Positions 1-16,300 of a DNA stretch of 64,000 nt are shown here, piece after piece. Positions within the stretch are counted from its first letter, which is position 1. Each line of letters begins with the position of its first letter. The stretch is from NCBI RefSeq assembly GCF_020740795.1, contig NC_067287.1:11547501-11611500 (forward strand), written 5' to 3'. Made by a program: the position numbers and the translations under genes. Source of the DNA: Apus apus. Lineage: Eukaryota > Chordata > Aves > Apodiformes > Apodidae. The notes beneath the pieces were generated by a model that was not told where the DNA came from, did no database searches, and was given only the letters and a program-made list of their open reading frames with translations.

Positions 1-54
1 TACTAAGGGAGAACATGTGGCCAAGGACATTACCAGCATGTATGTGTTCGTTAA

Positions 55-2838
<2,784 letters not shown>

Positions 2839-4091
2839 CACCGACTGCAGCATCCCTCAAAGATGGAATTTGCATTTCCCAAGACTGTGAATCAGAGAAG
2901 TGAAGCAGTGAAGCTGAAAATGCAGCTCAGCTGAAACATCACACCGTGACTCTAGAACTGGTATCAGCAAACTCTTTGGCCACCCATCCTGAAAGGCAAT
3001 CGAAAGAAACCACCTTGGAGTTGCTCCTGGCTGAGTGCTAAATCGACCAAAGATGTGTACTACCGAGGTCACAGATAAGACATGAATTTGGGATTTTTAA
3101 AAAGGCTGCTACCACAGGATGATATAAGAAGCTATTTAAGTATTTATTGATGCAACACACTTACTTGGTTGAAGGAATGTATGATTCACTACAAAGCATT
3201 ACTTTGGAATGGATTTGCGCTCCCATGTTTCCATCCCATACTGCCAGCTATTTGAAGTGAACCACTGTGCTTTTATTAGCTGTTTTGAATGGGCTTTCAA
3301 AAGTGGCACCCACTGTTGCAGCACACAAAAAGGCCTTTTAGAAGGGCACTGGTAATGTTTTCGTGTGAAAAGACATTCTAGCCCCAGCCCCCGCTTTTCC
3401 CTTCTTCTACCTGGCTAAATGACTGCTCTTCTGAGTGGGGCTGGCACAGCTGATGAAGGGGAAGATCAAGATAAAGACAGATGGCTCTACAACCATATTT
3501 ATTAAGAAGTCTTCTGTGCTCTTCTTTGGTATCTATCAGTTTACATGGGAAAGACTAGCTGTAAACAAGAGACATTTTGTGGGGGGGAACTCCCCTGAAA
3601 TTTGTTGTGGTTTTTTTTTTGTATTTTTTATTTTGTAATATTGAAAACATGGAGATCTAACAGATATACCAAATTCTATATTTTGTAAATTATATATAAA
3701 TTAGAAGGCAGGCTGTGGACACCAAGGTGTGGTGGGAGGTGTATATAACCCATCGACTTTTGTGTAATTTTTTTGTGCATAATACTCTGAACACAGACTT
3801 GGCAGTTTTCAGATTATCATTATACAGCCAACAACAAACAGGTGAGTTTCCAGGCTGAATCAGATGCATTTTAAAACAATATCCAGAAAAAATCTACAAC
3901 CCTGAAGAAGAAGAAAAAAGCAGCCCAGGGTAGTCACCCAGTTGTTCCATGCAGCTTTCAGGTGGAGGGTGGCATCCTAACACCTGGAAACAGGACCTTT
4001 GAGTTTTAGCCACTGAGATGGTATCAGTCCAACAAGTTGTCAAGAGCTCTAAGCCAATCTTCTAACTACCAGGAGCTTTTATAAGAAGAGG

Positions 4092-4112
4092 AAAAAAAAA
4101 AAAAAAAAAAAA
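4092..4112. repeat. Poly(A) run, 21 A
   Basis: Uninterrupted A run within the probable ADCY5 3' UTR; likely a mononucleotide repeat and a site of internal oligo-dT priming in cDNA. Confidence 0.9.
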
Positions 4113-5258
4113 GCTCATTTGAACTTTTCTTTTAAAAAAATCATCATTTTTCATAGATGGTCTTAGAATCCTGCTGATATGAGAGTTGTCTGATACTGTA
4201 ACTGCCATTTGACATTACAAGGAACTATGTCCTGCAGCACTGAGTTGACTTTCCTGTAGTTGGCACTTATTTAAACTGAGTCACAGATTTTCAGTTTTCA
4301 GGAACTGGGTGATCTTCAGAAAAGGTTGTGATGGCAAATGTGTATGTGAGGTGGTCGACCTTGGAGTACAGTGCCATTGATACTGTGTTGGACACCTTTA
4401 GCACTAGTGGGGAGTTTATGAATAGGTCACCATTATCATTTATGTACCTTTTTTAAATATGAAAGAAAAATCCCTTGATATTTTATTAAAAAAAATAATT
4501 TTAAAAAAAGCTCTATTTTTTATATTCTATGAAGGGAGAGGTTTTGATATGAAATTTGGCTAGCACTAAAAATTACTCCAGTCTTTTGACATTTATTAAA
4601 GTTCTTTTCCACTCTTCTCAGGGCAGAATTATTGTAATATTAACAGCTTCATGATTGCACTATGGTGGTGGTGATTTGTATTTTTCCTACTCAACAATGA
4701 GAATTAAGTGAAAATCCATGGGCCTGTCTTAATTAATTTGCTGTATTGCTAAGCATGACCCAAGCATTAAGCCATTTAAACATGAGCTTAAATGGCATTG
4801 CCCCTTTCCTTCCCCCTTCCACTAGGAAACATCTCAGAAAAGTATAGTATATTGACTTCTGTAAAACTGCCAAGTCTGCCCTTGTACTATACTTTTGCTC
4901 CTTTACATCTTTCCTGGTTTGCAAAATACTTCAGTTGCATCACGCTCTTATGCCTTTCTCCCCTGCCTCCACCTTCCATCCCTTTCACCCCCTCACTGAG
5001 TTTCATTACCTTCATGCCAGCCACTTGATTTTTAGGTTTGCTTTCTGCTTTACAAGACTCTTCTTACCTTTTGATTCACCTTATGAAACTGTGTTGTCAA
5101 TGAAATTTCAAGTCCCCAGTATCTCTAGCTGTGATTGTTGACAGTGTGTCATGATCATTTCAAGGGGTATTCACACACTCTTTACTCTGGATCTTGCAAA
5201 AATGGATACAATTATGATTTCCCATGGAAATTTAAATCTATTTAAGTAATTTAACTAT

Positions 5259-5264
5259 ATTAAA
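5259..5264 (+). terminator. ADCY5: Candidate poly(A) signal ATTAAA (ADCY5, proximal)
   Basis: ATTAAA is followed about 20-40 nt later by the GU/U-rich stretch GTGTCTGTGTTGG then T8 (about 5285-5305), the expected arrangement of hexamer plus downstream element. Another ATTAAA at 4595-4600 has only a weaker U-rich follow-up. Confidence 0.45.
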
Positions 5265-6082
5265 CACTGTTTCACTGGTAAAGTGTCTGTGTTGGTTTTT
5301 TTTAGCTGCACAGTGAACAGCCCCCAGGGCCTTCCTGTCATCTCAAGAGAGCTGACATCCTCAGTGTGCCACTGTGATTAAAGTATTGATAGACCTGACT
5401 AGCTTGAAAAGTGTTTCCATCCTGTTTAAAAAAAATAATAGTGTGTATTTTGAAAAGTACAAGACCTTTGCCAAAGAATTCCCCAGGTTTCTCCATACTT
5501 GTTTTCTCAAGGACACCTGGAAGGACATGGCAGGGCTTCCCACACATTTTCCATTTTTATAGGTAAAAAAGTAAAAGCTACACATCACTACACCAGTTAA
5601 CAGAAGCCTAAAGTATAACTGAGAAACAAAAACTCCACCTTTAAACTGACTGTTGTTAGTGCAGGAGATGTTACACAGGCAACAAAAAAACCTGAATTAT
5701 TTATAATCTGGTTTTTGTTAGGAGGAATTTCACAAATGTCCCAACAACACAGCTGCACTAAGAAAAAGCCATGAAGTACTTAAAGCAGCTGTCTTTAAGA
5801 GAGATGGTGAAGAACTTACTTGATACTCCATATGTTCTGCTATATAATCATACAAACAGCAATTCCTGACATTCTCTGATATAGGTGGGTTTTGAAAAAT
5901 ATATGGAAACAGGCATCCCAGGGGCAGGGAAGCCAGTGCCCTCCAGTGCCACGCCCTCTCATTTCAATTGCTGTATCATTTTCCCTAAATGCATCTTTTT
6001 TTTCACATTCAGAAAGCATTTTAAGATGTTTAGCCTCTTCTCCCTAACACAAAGCTGGCTACATCAGTAGTTACCTGCACAC

Positions 6083-6088
6083 AATAAA
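6083..6088 (+). terminator. ADCY5: Candidate poly(A) signal AATAAA (ADCY5, distal)
   Basis: AATAAA followed about 30 nt later by TTCTTGTGTGTGTCCTG, a GU-rich downstream element. It is the first canonical hexamer I find on the plus strand after the stop codon. Confidence 0.55.
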
Positions 6089-6110
6089 ATTGTACATTTG
6101 GGATGAACCA

Positions 6111-9100
6111 AATTTCTTGTGTGTGTCCTGAGCTACCACTGTTTTCATGCTGTTAACCTTCCCGACTGCTTGCCAGGGCACCATGACTTCTAGTTTGAAC
6201 TTTGGGAGATAGGAGGAAGAGAGAGCTTGGGATGCAGCCTGAAAAAGGGTAGCTCAGCTGTTTTAAGCTTAAAAAAACCCAACAAACCTCAAATGCCATT
6301 CTTTCCACCCTGTCTGTCCCAGGCATTTCAATGGGCTGCCAGAGGAGCAGGGCAGGGAGCACCAGGACTGAGAACTTAGAATTTCAGGCAGGATGGGGGA
6401 CAGCAGCAGCAGCCTAAAGCATGAAAATAAAAAGCAGGCTTATATGTTTTAATTTCTGTCCCTGAGCCTGTCCTGCTCTGCCCTGGCACTTTCCCTGCCA
6501 TGCACTGGAACCCGCCAGGGAGCACAGGGGGCAAGTGGGGACGCGGGGTGGGAATCACCCCGGGATCACCAGGCTCAGACAGCGCTGGTGCAGCACAGCC
6601 CTGGCTCTACTGGACTTAAAAGCTGCAGAAGAGCTAGAGAATGAGCTTCTCCCGTCAGCACCTGGCCCCAGAGACCTTTAGAAACAAAGCATTTCAGACA
6701 TACGTAACTATTGCCATCTGCTGGGAGCAGCCTTGCATTGCCCCTGCCAGGCACTGCTACTGCTGCTCCGAGTATCACACAAGACGAGGCAGAAAGGGAC
6801 ACTGTACCTGCAGAAAATCCCCTTCCAACGCAGGGAGGGGAGCACTGCACAATCTAAAGGCAGCCACTCCTTCCAAAGAAACTTATTCTACACAATCAAA
6901 TGCAACTTACAGATAATACTAATAATCATTAAAAAAAAAAAAAACCCCAACACACCACACAACCACACCATCACCACCACCCTGGTAGCACAGCAGAGAG
7001 TGGCGCAGCAGAACAAGACCCTACCATACACACTGCTGCTGCTCCTTGCTGCCAGAATGCCCTTCAAAGGTTCCAGAGGAGTTCTCCACATCTAATAGCA
7101 AACTTCTTCTCATGTGGTGCAGCCCAAGTTCCAGCAGGAGCATAAAACAGCTGTTCTGTGGCAGACAAACAATGTTAGTCTGTTCTTTTACCTGGTCTGT
7201 CATTATGTCCCTTGAATCCCACCAAACCCAGCACAAAGCTGTTACAAGTGGCTCTGCTGTGCTGTGGGGACCATGGCTTCAGTCCTTCCTTTACTGTGGT
7301 GAAAAGAGCCACAAAGCTCCTGCTCTCACAGTGCCCCTAAGACTGCTTGTCATCAACCTTTCTCAGGAGTCTGTCTCTGAGGAAGAAATGTTATCCAGGA
7401 AAACCAAGACTCCATAAATGCTCCAACAGGTCTGAACCACTTGTGAATAGCTCTGTAAAGCCAGGATAAAAAACAGGGATGTACCAATTGACAAAAGTGC
7501 TTTGTAAAGTTAATTAACAAGTATTTAGATCAGTAAGACTGATGAATCACGATTTTGTTAAGCAAAGGAAACTGGTACAGACACCGAGAAATCATTAGTT
7601 TTTACCTCCAACTTGGCCTCGTGTGTCATTTCTTATCTCACACAAAATTTTAGCAAGCTCTAACATTATAGTCAAACTAAAGATTTTTTCAAAAGCCACA
7701 TTTTTAGCACCCTGTAATATCAGGTGATGAACAGTCATGCTCATTAACTTTTCATTGGGAAATGGGATTTTTATCAGTGCTGTAAAAACAAGCAAACAAA
7801 GCCCCAACTGTCTTCTATTAGACTGACAGTTACATTACTTCATTATACCTGCTAATCAGCAATTAGTTTAATGCCAACATAACCAGAATGAAATAATGGC
7901 TCCAGATGCTATGACAAAGGAAGTTTTCATTCCTGAAAAATGCATCTTTAGGAATAGCAGGAAGGGAAAGAGTCTTAGAGAAAATAACATTCTCTGCCAA
8001 CATACAAACTGAAGAAATGATGCAACAGCAAATTCTTCATGTGCACAACAGCCTCAGTTAAAAATTAAGCAGTGCCTCAGGGATGTGTAATAGCTTTGCA
8101 GTCTATCAATGGAGGTGAACAGATAGGTGTAAAGACTATTCTAGACTTTATAAGAAAGATAAAACCTGTTTTTATACTTGAACAGCTTCATTTTTCAACC
8201 ATCTTAAATGGTAAAGGACTGTTTTTCACCTTTTCTGGTGCCCGGAGTTCAGAAAGGTGCACTGAGTGCTAACACAGGCAAACCTCTCCGTGCTGAACAG
8301 AGGCTGTTTCTGTTCATCTGGATTTTTAAATATTGGTGGTGTAAAAATTTCCTAAAATTCTTTATGCTTCCAGCCAGTCCTCCTCTTTTATCTTTTCACC
8401 ATCTTTTGGATTCCTAAAACAAAAGCAGAGCATGTTCATTAATGCATTCTTCTTCTTTGTCTCAAAGTGGGGAGTGAAGAGAATGAATGACAAAGCACAT
8501 CAGCACCAACACCAATCTTTAAGGCTGCACACCAAGGTACCTTCAAGGTCGACCTCAGACATCAGTCTGAGAAACACATTATGAAGGGTATTACAGATAT
8601 TGCTCCTGTTCACTTTTGATTACAATTCCATTCCCTAATTCTTTTTTGTTGTATTAATGCATGATTTTTTTTACTAATACCACCTATTTAAAAAATTCAT
8701 TATCTAGCTTCTCTCTTCTTGGTATAACTTATTGAAGCACATACATTTTGGTATGAAGTGCCCAAAGACATTTGCCTGGGGCAACACTTCATAATACAGC
8801 AAAGCTCTGCCACTTCCCAAATCCAACACCAGAGCACATGGCAACTTCCCTGCCATTAAGGCTTGTTCTTTTTCTTTTCGTTTTTTTCTTTTTCCCCCCC
8901 AGCATTTCAGTGAACCCTTATGTTATTCCAGGTCACATACAAAAATCTATCTGCATCAATCTATCTGTACAGTACAAAACATCACAACTGTCACATAATT
9001 TAAAAACCACCACAGATGGTGGTCCTATGTGGTTGCTATTCTAAGTGTATGGGGTTTGCTAGTTGATTCACAGACATCAGGACTATGCAGGGGTTCTCTA

Positions 9101-9640
9101 AAACACAAGTCTAGATCAAAGAGGTTCTATCCCAGCACAAAAACACCCAACCCACAAAGCCAGAAGAATAAACAAAATCCCTGATCTTTTCCTGTTTAAG
9201 CTAATCAGACCAATTTATTATTTTCTTTCAACAATTGTTTTATCTCAGGTTTGAGCTAATTACTCATCCATTTCTAAAAGCATATAAAAGAAGAACAATC
9301 CAACAAGTACAAGTCACTCCATTTACTCACCAATCCATTTCCTTTCAACCTTTCAACCAGAGGAAACGTGCAAAACTCCTGGGTTAAGTGGCAGAACTTT
9401 CTGAATAATTACTAAAAAGAAAAGCTGTCCACACAGATCACTTTCAAAGGATAATTAAAAGAAAATAATAAATGAATAAATGTTGAAGTATTTATAGCAC
9501 TAGACAGAGGGCCACAGGTGCCATAAAGCTGATGCCCAGAAAGACAGTTTCCAGGTTACATTTTAATTAAGAAAACATTCACATATATGTCAATGTTAAA
9601 CGAAACTTTCCAAAATTTAATATCTTACATATTCCAAATC
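6111..9640. other. Intergenic space between convergent ADCY5 and SEC22A
   Basis: No exon of either gene and no interspersed repeat recognised. There is an A13 run followed by an AC-rich simple stretch (CACACC/CACCAC) at about 6931-6985. Open frames of 60-123 codons on both strands at 6.6-7.4 kb overlap each other and match no family I know. A longer SEC22A 3' UTR could reach into the right part. Confidence 0.6.
6931..6985. repeat. Low-complexity A-run plus CAC-rich repeat
   Basis: A13 followed by an AC-only stretch with CACACC, CACAACCACACC and CACCACCACC motifs; simple-sequence DNA. Confidence 0.8.
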
Positions 9641-10103
9641 TAGTTTGCTAATATGCAACAGCACTATTATTATTTATTTAGCCTATCTCCTACTGCCTCA
9701 CAAAGGCAAAACTGATTTTGGAAGTGAAGAGCTTGCATGATACACGGAAGACAGACTCCATGCATTCCTTCCATTAACAGACTTTTGAATGAAGCTTTTT
9801 TATGCCACCAACCCAATTCCCTGATCTCAGTGCCCCTACATACATTTAACTGCACGGATATGATCCATTTTCCTGCTCTAGTTCCATATTCTTTCATGTC
9901 CTCCTTCAGGGGAAAAAAAAATAATAAATGTTTAGTTATCAACTGGAAAATGTCCACAGGCATCTTAAAAAAAAAAAAAAAAAGACGCACAAACAAAAGA
10001 AAGAAGAAAGTCCCATTCAGTTTCTTCTTCTGGAGAACAGCTTTACATTCCTGAGAGTGAGTAACTGTTGGAACAAGACTGCCTCTAAACGTTGCAGGAC
10101 TTG
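9641..10103 (-). other. SEC22A: Probable SEC22A 3' UTR (minimum)
   Basis: Runs from the SEC22A stop (10104-10106) to the nearest reasonable minus-strand AATAAA (complement of 9673-9678). It includes an A18 run (about 9967-9984), which is a T run in the transcript. The real UTR may be longer. Confidence 0.4.
9673..9678 (-). terminator. SEC22A: Candidate poly(A) signal AATAAA (SEC22A)
   Basis: Plus strand TTTATT gives AATAAA on the minus strand about 430 nt after the stop, followed by GTGCTGTTGC. Another minus AATAAA lies at 9214-9219. Which one is used cannot be decided from sequence. Confidence 0.35.
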
Positions 10104-10304
10104 TCAGACGTTGTAATCAGGGGACTTTCCCTGTGGTTGTCGCAGTCGAATTTGTAAGGTAGAAAATGCTCCCACAGTCACATGAAAGAAGAGCTGCCAC
10201 AAGTTGCGCAGTTCATACAGGTACATGTTGCACAAGCAAATTAACCCAAAAGTCAGGAAGGATTTGGCATTCCTCCAGCCTGTGTAGTATACAAACAGGT
10301 AACA
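10104..10304 (-). CDS. SEC22A: SEC22A last coding exon
   Basis: Acceptor CTTCCTGACAG, then [19 protein letters not shown] and [20 protein letters not shown] through [12 protein letters not shown] (stop 10104-10106). It encodes 66 residues and holds the end of the second hydrophobic segment plus the third and fourth. Confidence 0.95.
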   Translation of the reverse strand, partial: CYLFVYYTGWRNAKSFLTFGLICLCNMYLYELRNLWQLFFHVTVGAFSTLQIRLRQPQGKSPDYNV

Positions 10305-13300
10305 CTGTCAGGAAGAAAACAGACATCAGATTACCTCATGGAAAATAACTTCCACTCAAAAAACATAATCTGGTCATTTAAAAATTGCAAACCCAAAATA
10401 AGGGAAATTCTAAATCAAACATGTAAGAACCACATCAATTTAGCAGTCATGGAAGGCTGAAAAGCACTTGATATCGTGGAATCACAGAACCAGAGAATCA
10501 CAGAATGTCTTGGGTTGGAAGGGACCTCTAAAGCTCATCTAGTCCCACCCCCCTACAACAAGCAGGGACATCTCCCACTAGAACAGATTGCTCAGAGCCC
10601 CATCAAGCCTGACCTTGGATGTCTCCAGGGATGGGGCCTCCACCACATATATATCAATGCAAGGTTACATTTGCTTCCATTAAACCGTCTTTGAGAATAA
10701 TTATCTCATAATAATTGGTTACAACCTGCAATAATAAGTGGTTCACGACAAATGAAAGCGGGTGTTCTTGGCAATCTCTGTTCCATCCAAGCAATGGAGA
10801 AGGAACAAGAGTCAATGTTAAGTCTCCTTCAAGCAAAGCAATGGGAAGGACAGAAAATACCAAAAATACCAGGGCCCTGAAGCTGGGAATACTTAACCCA
10901 AGACAATCCCCTAGGTACCAACCCAATGTCCTGTTGGGATTAATCCACAGGATTAACTGGTGAATTGAAGAGATCCACATATATCCACTGTCCTTCTTCA
11001 TGGATGCAAGATGGAGAGAAATAAACAACTCCACTGTAGTTCTACCACATTGTAAGGGTCAGTTCCTGCACACAGTGGTGTAAATGCCCACACTTTCCCA
11101 CTCTGCCTTCTTCCTACCAGAACTGGAAATCTATTCGAGTATCTTGCCCCAGTCCCAAATATAGCTGTCCAGAGCTATTTTTGAGCACATTATTTTTACT
11201 TTTGCTATTATTAAAACTACTCCCTTGACTTCTACAAAAAAAATCATTTGGCCCCCTCTGGATTCTAGCCATTCCCATGTGATGAAGAAAGCCTTTGGAG
11301 CACTTAAATACAAATAACAACATCACTTGTTGTTACATTGTATTCCAAATCTGGTCATAGTGGACATATAACCAGTATCACACAAATTTCTTACCAGCAT
11401 TCATAATCAGATTATCTAAGTGCCCCTGCTATTCTTCTTGGGCATTGGTTTTATCAGAGTCAAAGAAACTCCACTTAATTCTTTGTGGGTTTTTTTCATG
11501 TTCCTCAAAGAAGGGGCAAAAGCATTGCACACTCACACCTGAACAATGCAAATTATTGAGGTTACTTTATATTGTATCCATAACTAAACCACGTTCTTAT
11601 AAAGTATGGATTTCCACTGTAACCATGGCTCAGGTACCAAAACTACTTGTGATTTCTGGACACCTAAGTATCCTCAAAGATCTGAGTACTGACACTATCA
11701 GTAAGATTTCTATATCCTTCCTCCAAAGCAAAGTAAAACTAGAGATAAGTAATCTGCATGTTTCAGAATCTAGATCAAATTCCTCTGAACTAGACTGGCC
11801 ATTTTGAGCAGAGCAAATGCAACCTACTTGTGTTGACAGATTTACAGATCACATCTAAAAGAGCAATTACGTGGTACTAGTATCTCAGCAGTAGAGAATT
11901 CTGATATAATTTCCTAGTGCCAGCACCTCCACTGACAACATATGTTTAACTGCTTCCAAGATCAAAATAAAGAGCCAGAATATGCTTCATCAAATGATTA
12001 ATAAACATGAAGGTTTAAAAAACAAAAGTACTATTTTAAAATGTCACTGCAACGTGATGTTGAGTGACTGTGAATTGTACCAAAGAACTGCTTTGAAGGC
12101 ATTCTGGGGCTTATTTCTGCATTAGTCTACATTTGACATGCTGGAAGATTTGCCACTCACAAAACAAAAGCACCAGTCAGAAGAGCAAAACATTGTGGTT
12201 TCAACACCTTGCTATAACAAGTGCACTTTAAAAATTCCTAAGGCCTTTTTTAAAGCTATCAAAGGGAAGTGTTAACGTGGCAATAACTAAGCATGCTTTT
12301 ATGTGGAAGGCTCCTCCGCACCTTCAGAGAAGATTTTTTAAACCTTACTATTATTTATTTATAATAAATATTACGAAATTACTGAAAACTCAGCTCCAGA
12401 CACTTGGCACTTCAGGTACAACAAGGACAGTTGTTACTTTCGTAATTTTTCTTCTTCAGAAGAGACTAGAAACCACAGAGGAACACTAGACATGTCAGCT
12501 CCAGATAAACTGGAATAGGCATTTCTCTACTTCTTGGACATAGTATCAGAGCTCCTAATCATAGATATTTTATCCTGTTAACATTATAGCATTGCTGTTT
12601 TGTCAGTGCTGCGATACTCAGTTATAATTTTATAAGCAAAATAGTCCATAAAGCAGAAATAACTTCAGTTTACTTGAAAATGGCACTTCCAAGTGCACAA
12701 AAAAACCCCAAAAAATCCCAAATGTAAAACACTTGGAGCAATTAAAAATCAGTTTATATTTTAAAGTTGCTAAGAAAGTGCCCTCAAGCTTTGATGTCAA
12801 TACAAAAATGATACCAAATACTGACAGCATAATCTTGAAATTAAAGGTTTTAGAGAGTACATGGTAGATGCTGACGGGCCATTCCCCTACAATGCTGCTA
12901 CTTTTCTCCTTATACAGTCTAAAAATACCCAGATTGCATATTGCATGTGAAAATGTAAAGGAAACACTTATTTCACACAGAATCGTCACGGTTGGAGAAG
13001 ACCTGTAAGATCACCAAGTCCAATCATCCACCCAGGATAGGAGAGGAACCACAAAACCACAACCACACGCCCCACAAAACTAACAACATAAAACCCCGAA
13101 ATCCCCCCCATACCCACTAGAGCATGCCCTGAAGTGCCACGTATTTCTTGAATACCTCCCAAGACGGTAACGCCACCACCTCCCTGGGCAGCCTGTTTCG
13201 GTGCCTATTCTTCCTAATATCCAGTCTAAACCTCCCCTGGCACAACTTCAGGCCATTTCCTCTAGTCCAGTTTGATACATATAATAGATAAATGACTCTA

Positions 13301-16300
13301 GCCTTAACTGGCCACTCAATACATCCCACATATTACAACACTTCAAAAAGTAGCAGAGGATTTTCTTCAGGCTGTTTACTCTCACTTGTATTCTTGGTAC
13401 TTAGAGCTAGGCTGTGAAGATGCTAATTTTGGTCCAAAGAGCTTCATTTCAAATGCAAAAAGCACTGACAGTGAAGCTCTTCAGTTTATGTGTTTATTGG
13501 TTCCTAATGATCATGCCCAAACTACATTCTTCATCATTGCACACTGAATGTTAGTGAGCATAAAACATTCTGCTCCGTTTATGTCTCATTTTTTGCCTGC
13601 ACACCTAGTTTACAAACATTTTCTTGGAAACAAGAAACACACTGCTACATTGTTATTAACTGAACACAGGAATACAACATTATGGAAGCCCTGTGGGTGA
13701 AGGACAATGAAATGTGTTGTCATGCAACATATAGAATTAATCTCCCAAACTCATAAATGGGCAGAAGAGTATCAGAACCTGACTGCCAGCCCTCTTCAGT
13801 TCTCAAAAAGGACCAATCACATATCATACAAATCACACTAGAGGGTATGGAACAAAGAGCCTTGACAGATAATTTTTTAATATTAAGAAAAAGCCTACGT
13901 TCTGAGCTGCATGGATTCCTTAAAATAGATCTATTCAAGTCAGACAGTGGGAGAAAGATGTCTGTCCTTATGTCTCAATGCACAGACATGAACACTTTAT
14001 AAAATATTAGGTTTCTAATTTGGTAGAGGAGGAAAGAATGCATTTTTCACACAAAGAATGGAGAAGCTCCACATTATCTGATATGGAACAGACTGTTGGC
14101 ATGGAAAATTAACACCAATCTGAAAAATTATTTCAGGCAGAAGCTGATGAAAAGTCAACAAGTGGTAAAGGACACACGTTGTACTGTGACATTTTGCTAG
14201 AGACACAGAGAATGAAGGCTACAGGTAACCTGGACAAAATGCTGGCTAATAAAAGGCTGATATAAAAGAAAAATACTGAGATATTTTATTTTACAGTCTG
14301 ACACTGTGCTGAACATTGGCAGATGAAAGCAGGTAGAAACTGCATACTCCACATGCAAAAGATTAGGTCACAAGAAGTGTACTAATAGCAGTTGAGAGTG
14401 ACAGACGTAACAGTCACAGCTAAATGTAACAGCAGTGTCACTGAGTGACAAATGCCAATGGGCACCTGAACACCTTGCTACAAACTATATAGGAAAATCA
14501 AACACAGATGCAGAAATGGAAAACCTACAGACCTGAAATGCAACGTGAAATATCAGACAAGAAAAGGAAAACATGGTGGAAAGTGGCCAAAAGCTTTGAG
14601 AAGAAAAAAGATGCATAATAATGTACAAAGTGTTCTGGGGTGTGCCTAGGTATTACTATGTTTACTTCAAATCTTCCCACAGGAAAGCAGTAAGGTATTT
14701 GTTCACATTTTTAGATTTACTTGAAACTATTACTGTAAGGAAATTATGTAACCTCCATGCAACTTTAGAGATAAATTCTAAGCTCCAGACAGAAAAGTCT
14801 ATCAAATCTCTGAATCAACTAACTGGAGAAAAATTCCAGCAAACAGAAGCTCTTTGCATTCATCCTCTCTAAGACAGTTTATGATTAATGAAATAACACA
14901 GAGCAGAAATTATTTTTATAATCACTCTATTCAAGTATCAGTGACATTTGAGAAAACATTATTATACTTATGCATGATTGAGTGATGTTTCCAAACCCTA
15001 GTGAATTATGGAAGCAGAAGAACATACCTGGTACAAGCAAGCTGCTGTTCCAAGAAAAAATGCAATAACGTAACTGAAATCTTCACCTTCATTCTATTAA
15101 AATAAAACAAAAAGGCATGTTTTACAGTGTTTCAGTGAAATCAGATCACAGAATCATACAATCATAGAAGGTTAAGGTTGGAAGGGACCTTAGAGATCTT
15201 AAGGTTATTCATTATTGTATGTTAAAATAGTCTCACATACAGATTTAAAGCAATTATTATCCTATGCTAAACCAAAGGAGTTAGCACTAATCATTGCTTA
15301 CTTACATGTCTGAAAAAATCCAGTGATCTAGAATCTGACCAAAATGTTTACTCAAAACAGACAACTAATGCTGAGATTTTCAAAGGCCTTAAAGGCAGTC
15401 CAGCTCTAACACTGGACACTTACCTTTTCCAGATGCCTTTGAAAATTCACATTTAAACACTGGTAACTACCCTTAATACCAACTTCGTACAATCATGCCT
15501 TTCTCCAGCTTCACAAAATAGAAATGAGATAAAAGGAAAAGACACCAATTGGCCACCAGGGTGTGGTAAAATTCTACACTGAGATTCGAGCCAGCAGCTC
15601 TGCACTTATTGCAGTGAGCACAAACAAAAGCACATGAATTTATCAGAGAGAGATTATTGGAAAATTCCATTTTCTTGAAAGAAAAGATGGAGAAAATTAC
15701 TTGCAAGTGATAGATCTTTTCACTATGTGTTTGAAATACAAACCAAAACAAACTCCTCACTACCTCAAGCAGGTAAAAGTTTCTATAGAACTGAGCAGAA
15801 TAAATTCACATGCGCAGTCATTATTCTAACAAACATTTGCAACAATCAAAGATTTTCCCAGAAAAAAAAAATGGGGACCCATGCAAAGGTACTTCCTTGA
15901 AAGCCAATTTCATTTTGAGAAGGTGGTCCATTCGGAACTACAACTTGTTTCTGCGCAGAGTGGGTTCAGGGGGAAGCATTTTCATCTACAGTGTTAACTA
16001 GGGAAGTTTCTATGTCTGTATATAAAACTCACCTATTTGGTGCTTTAAACTCCTAAACTATATGCCAGCCCTTGTCTTAGTGTTTTTGTTGGAGTCCAGC
16101 TACAGTGTAACAGAGTTTTGCTAACACTCAAATAAAAACATTGATTTTTATAAAGGAAACACAAACGTGGAGAGAAGCTTTTGAATGACTTCTCATTTGG
16201 GATTATTTCTCCTTAAACCTTGGGGATTTTTCAATAACAAAGTAAATCAAGAGAAATTGTAATGGATTTTTATTGTGCCTCATTTGTCAGATACCATCTT

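Larger units (their letters stand above)
2839..6110 (+). other. ADCY5: Probable ADCY5 3' UTR
   Basis: About 3.3 kb from the TAG stop to the first non-coding plus-strand AATAAA I can find (6083-6088). It is AT-rich, with U-rich tracts (3608-3646), an A21 run (4092-4112) and several short ATTAAA hexamers. No coding potential or interspersed repeat is evident. The true 3' end could be earlier, near 4.6 or 5.3 kb. Confidence 0.6.
10305..15027 (-). other. SEC22A: SEC22A intron
   Basis: 4.7-kb GT...AG intron. It contains two CR1 fragments (near 10.5 and 13.1 kb) and otherwise no recognisable gene or RNA. Confidence 0.85.
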
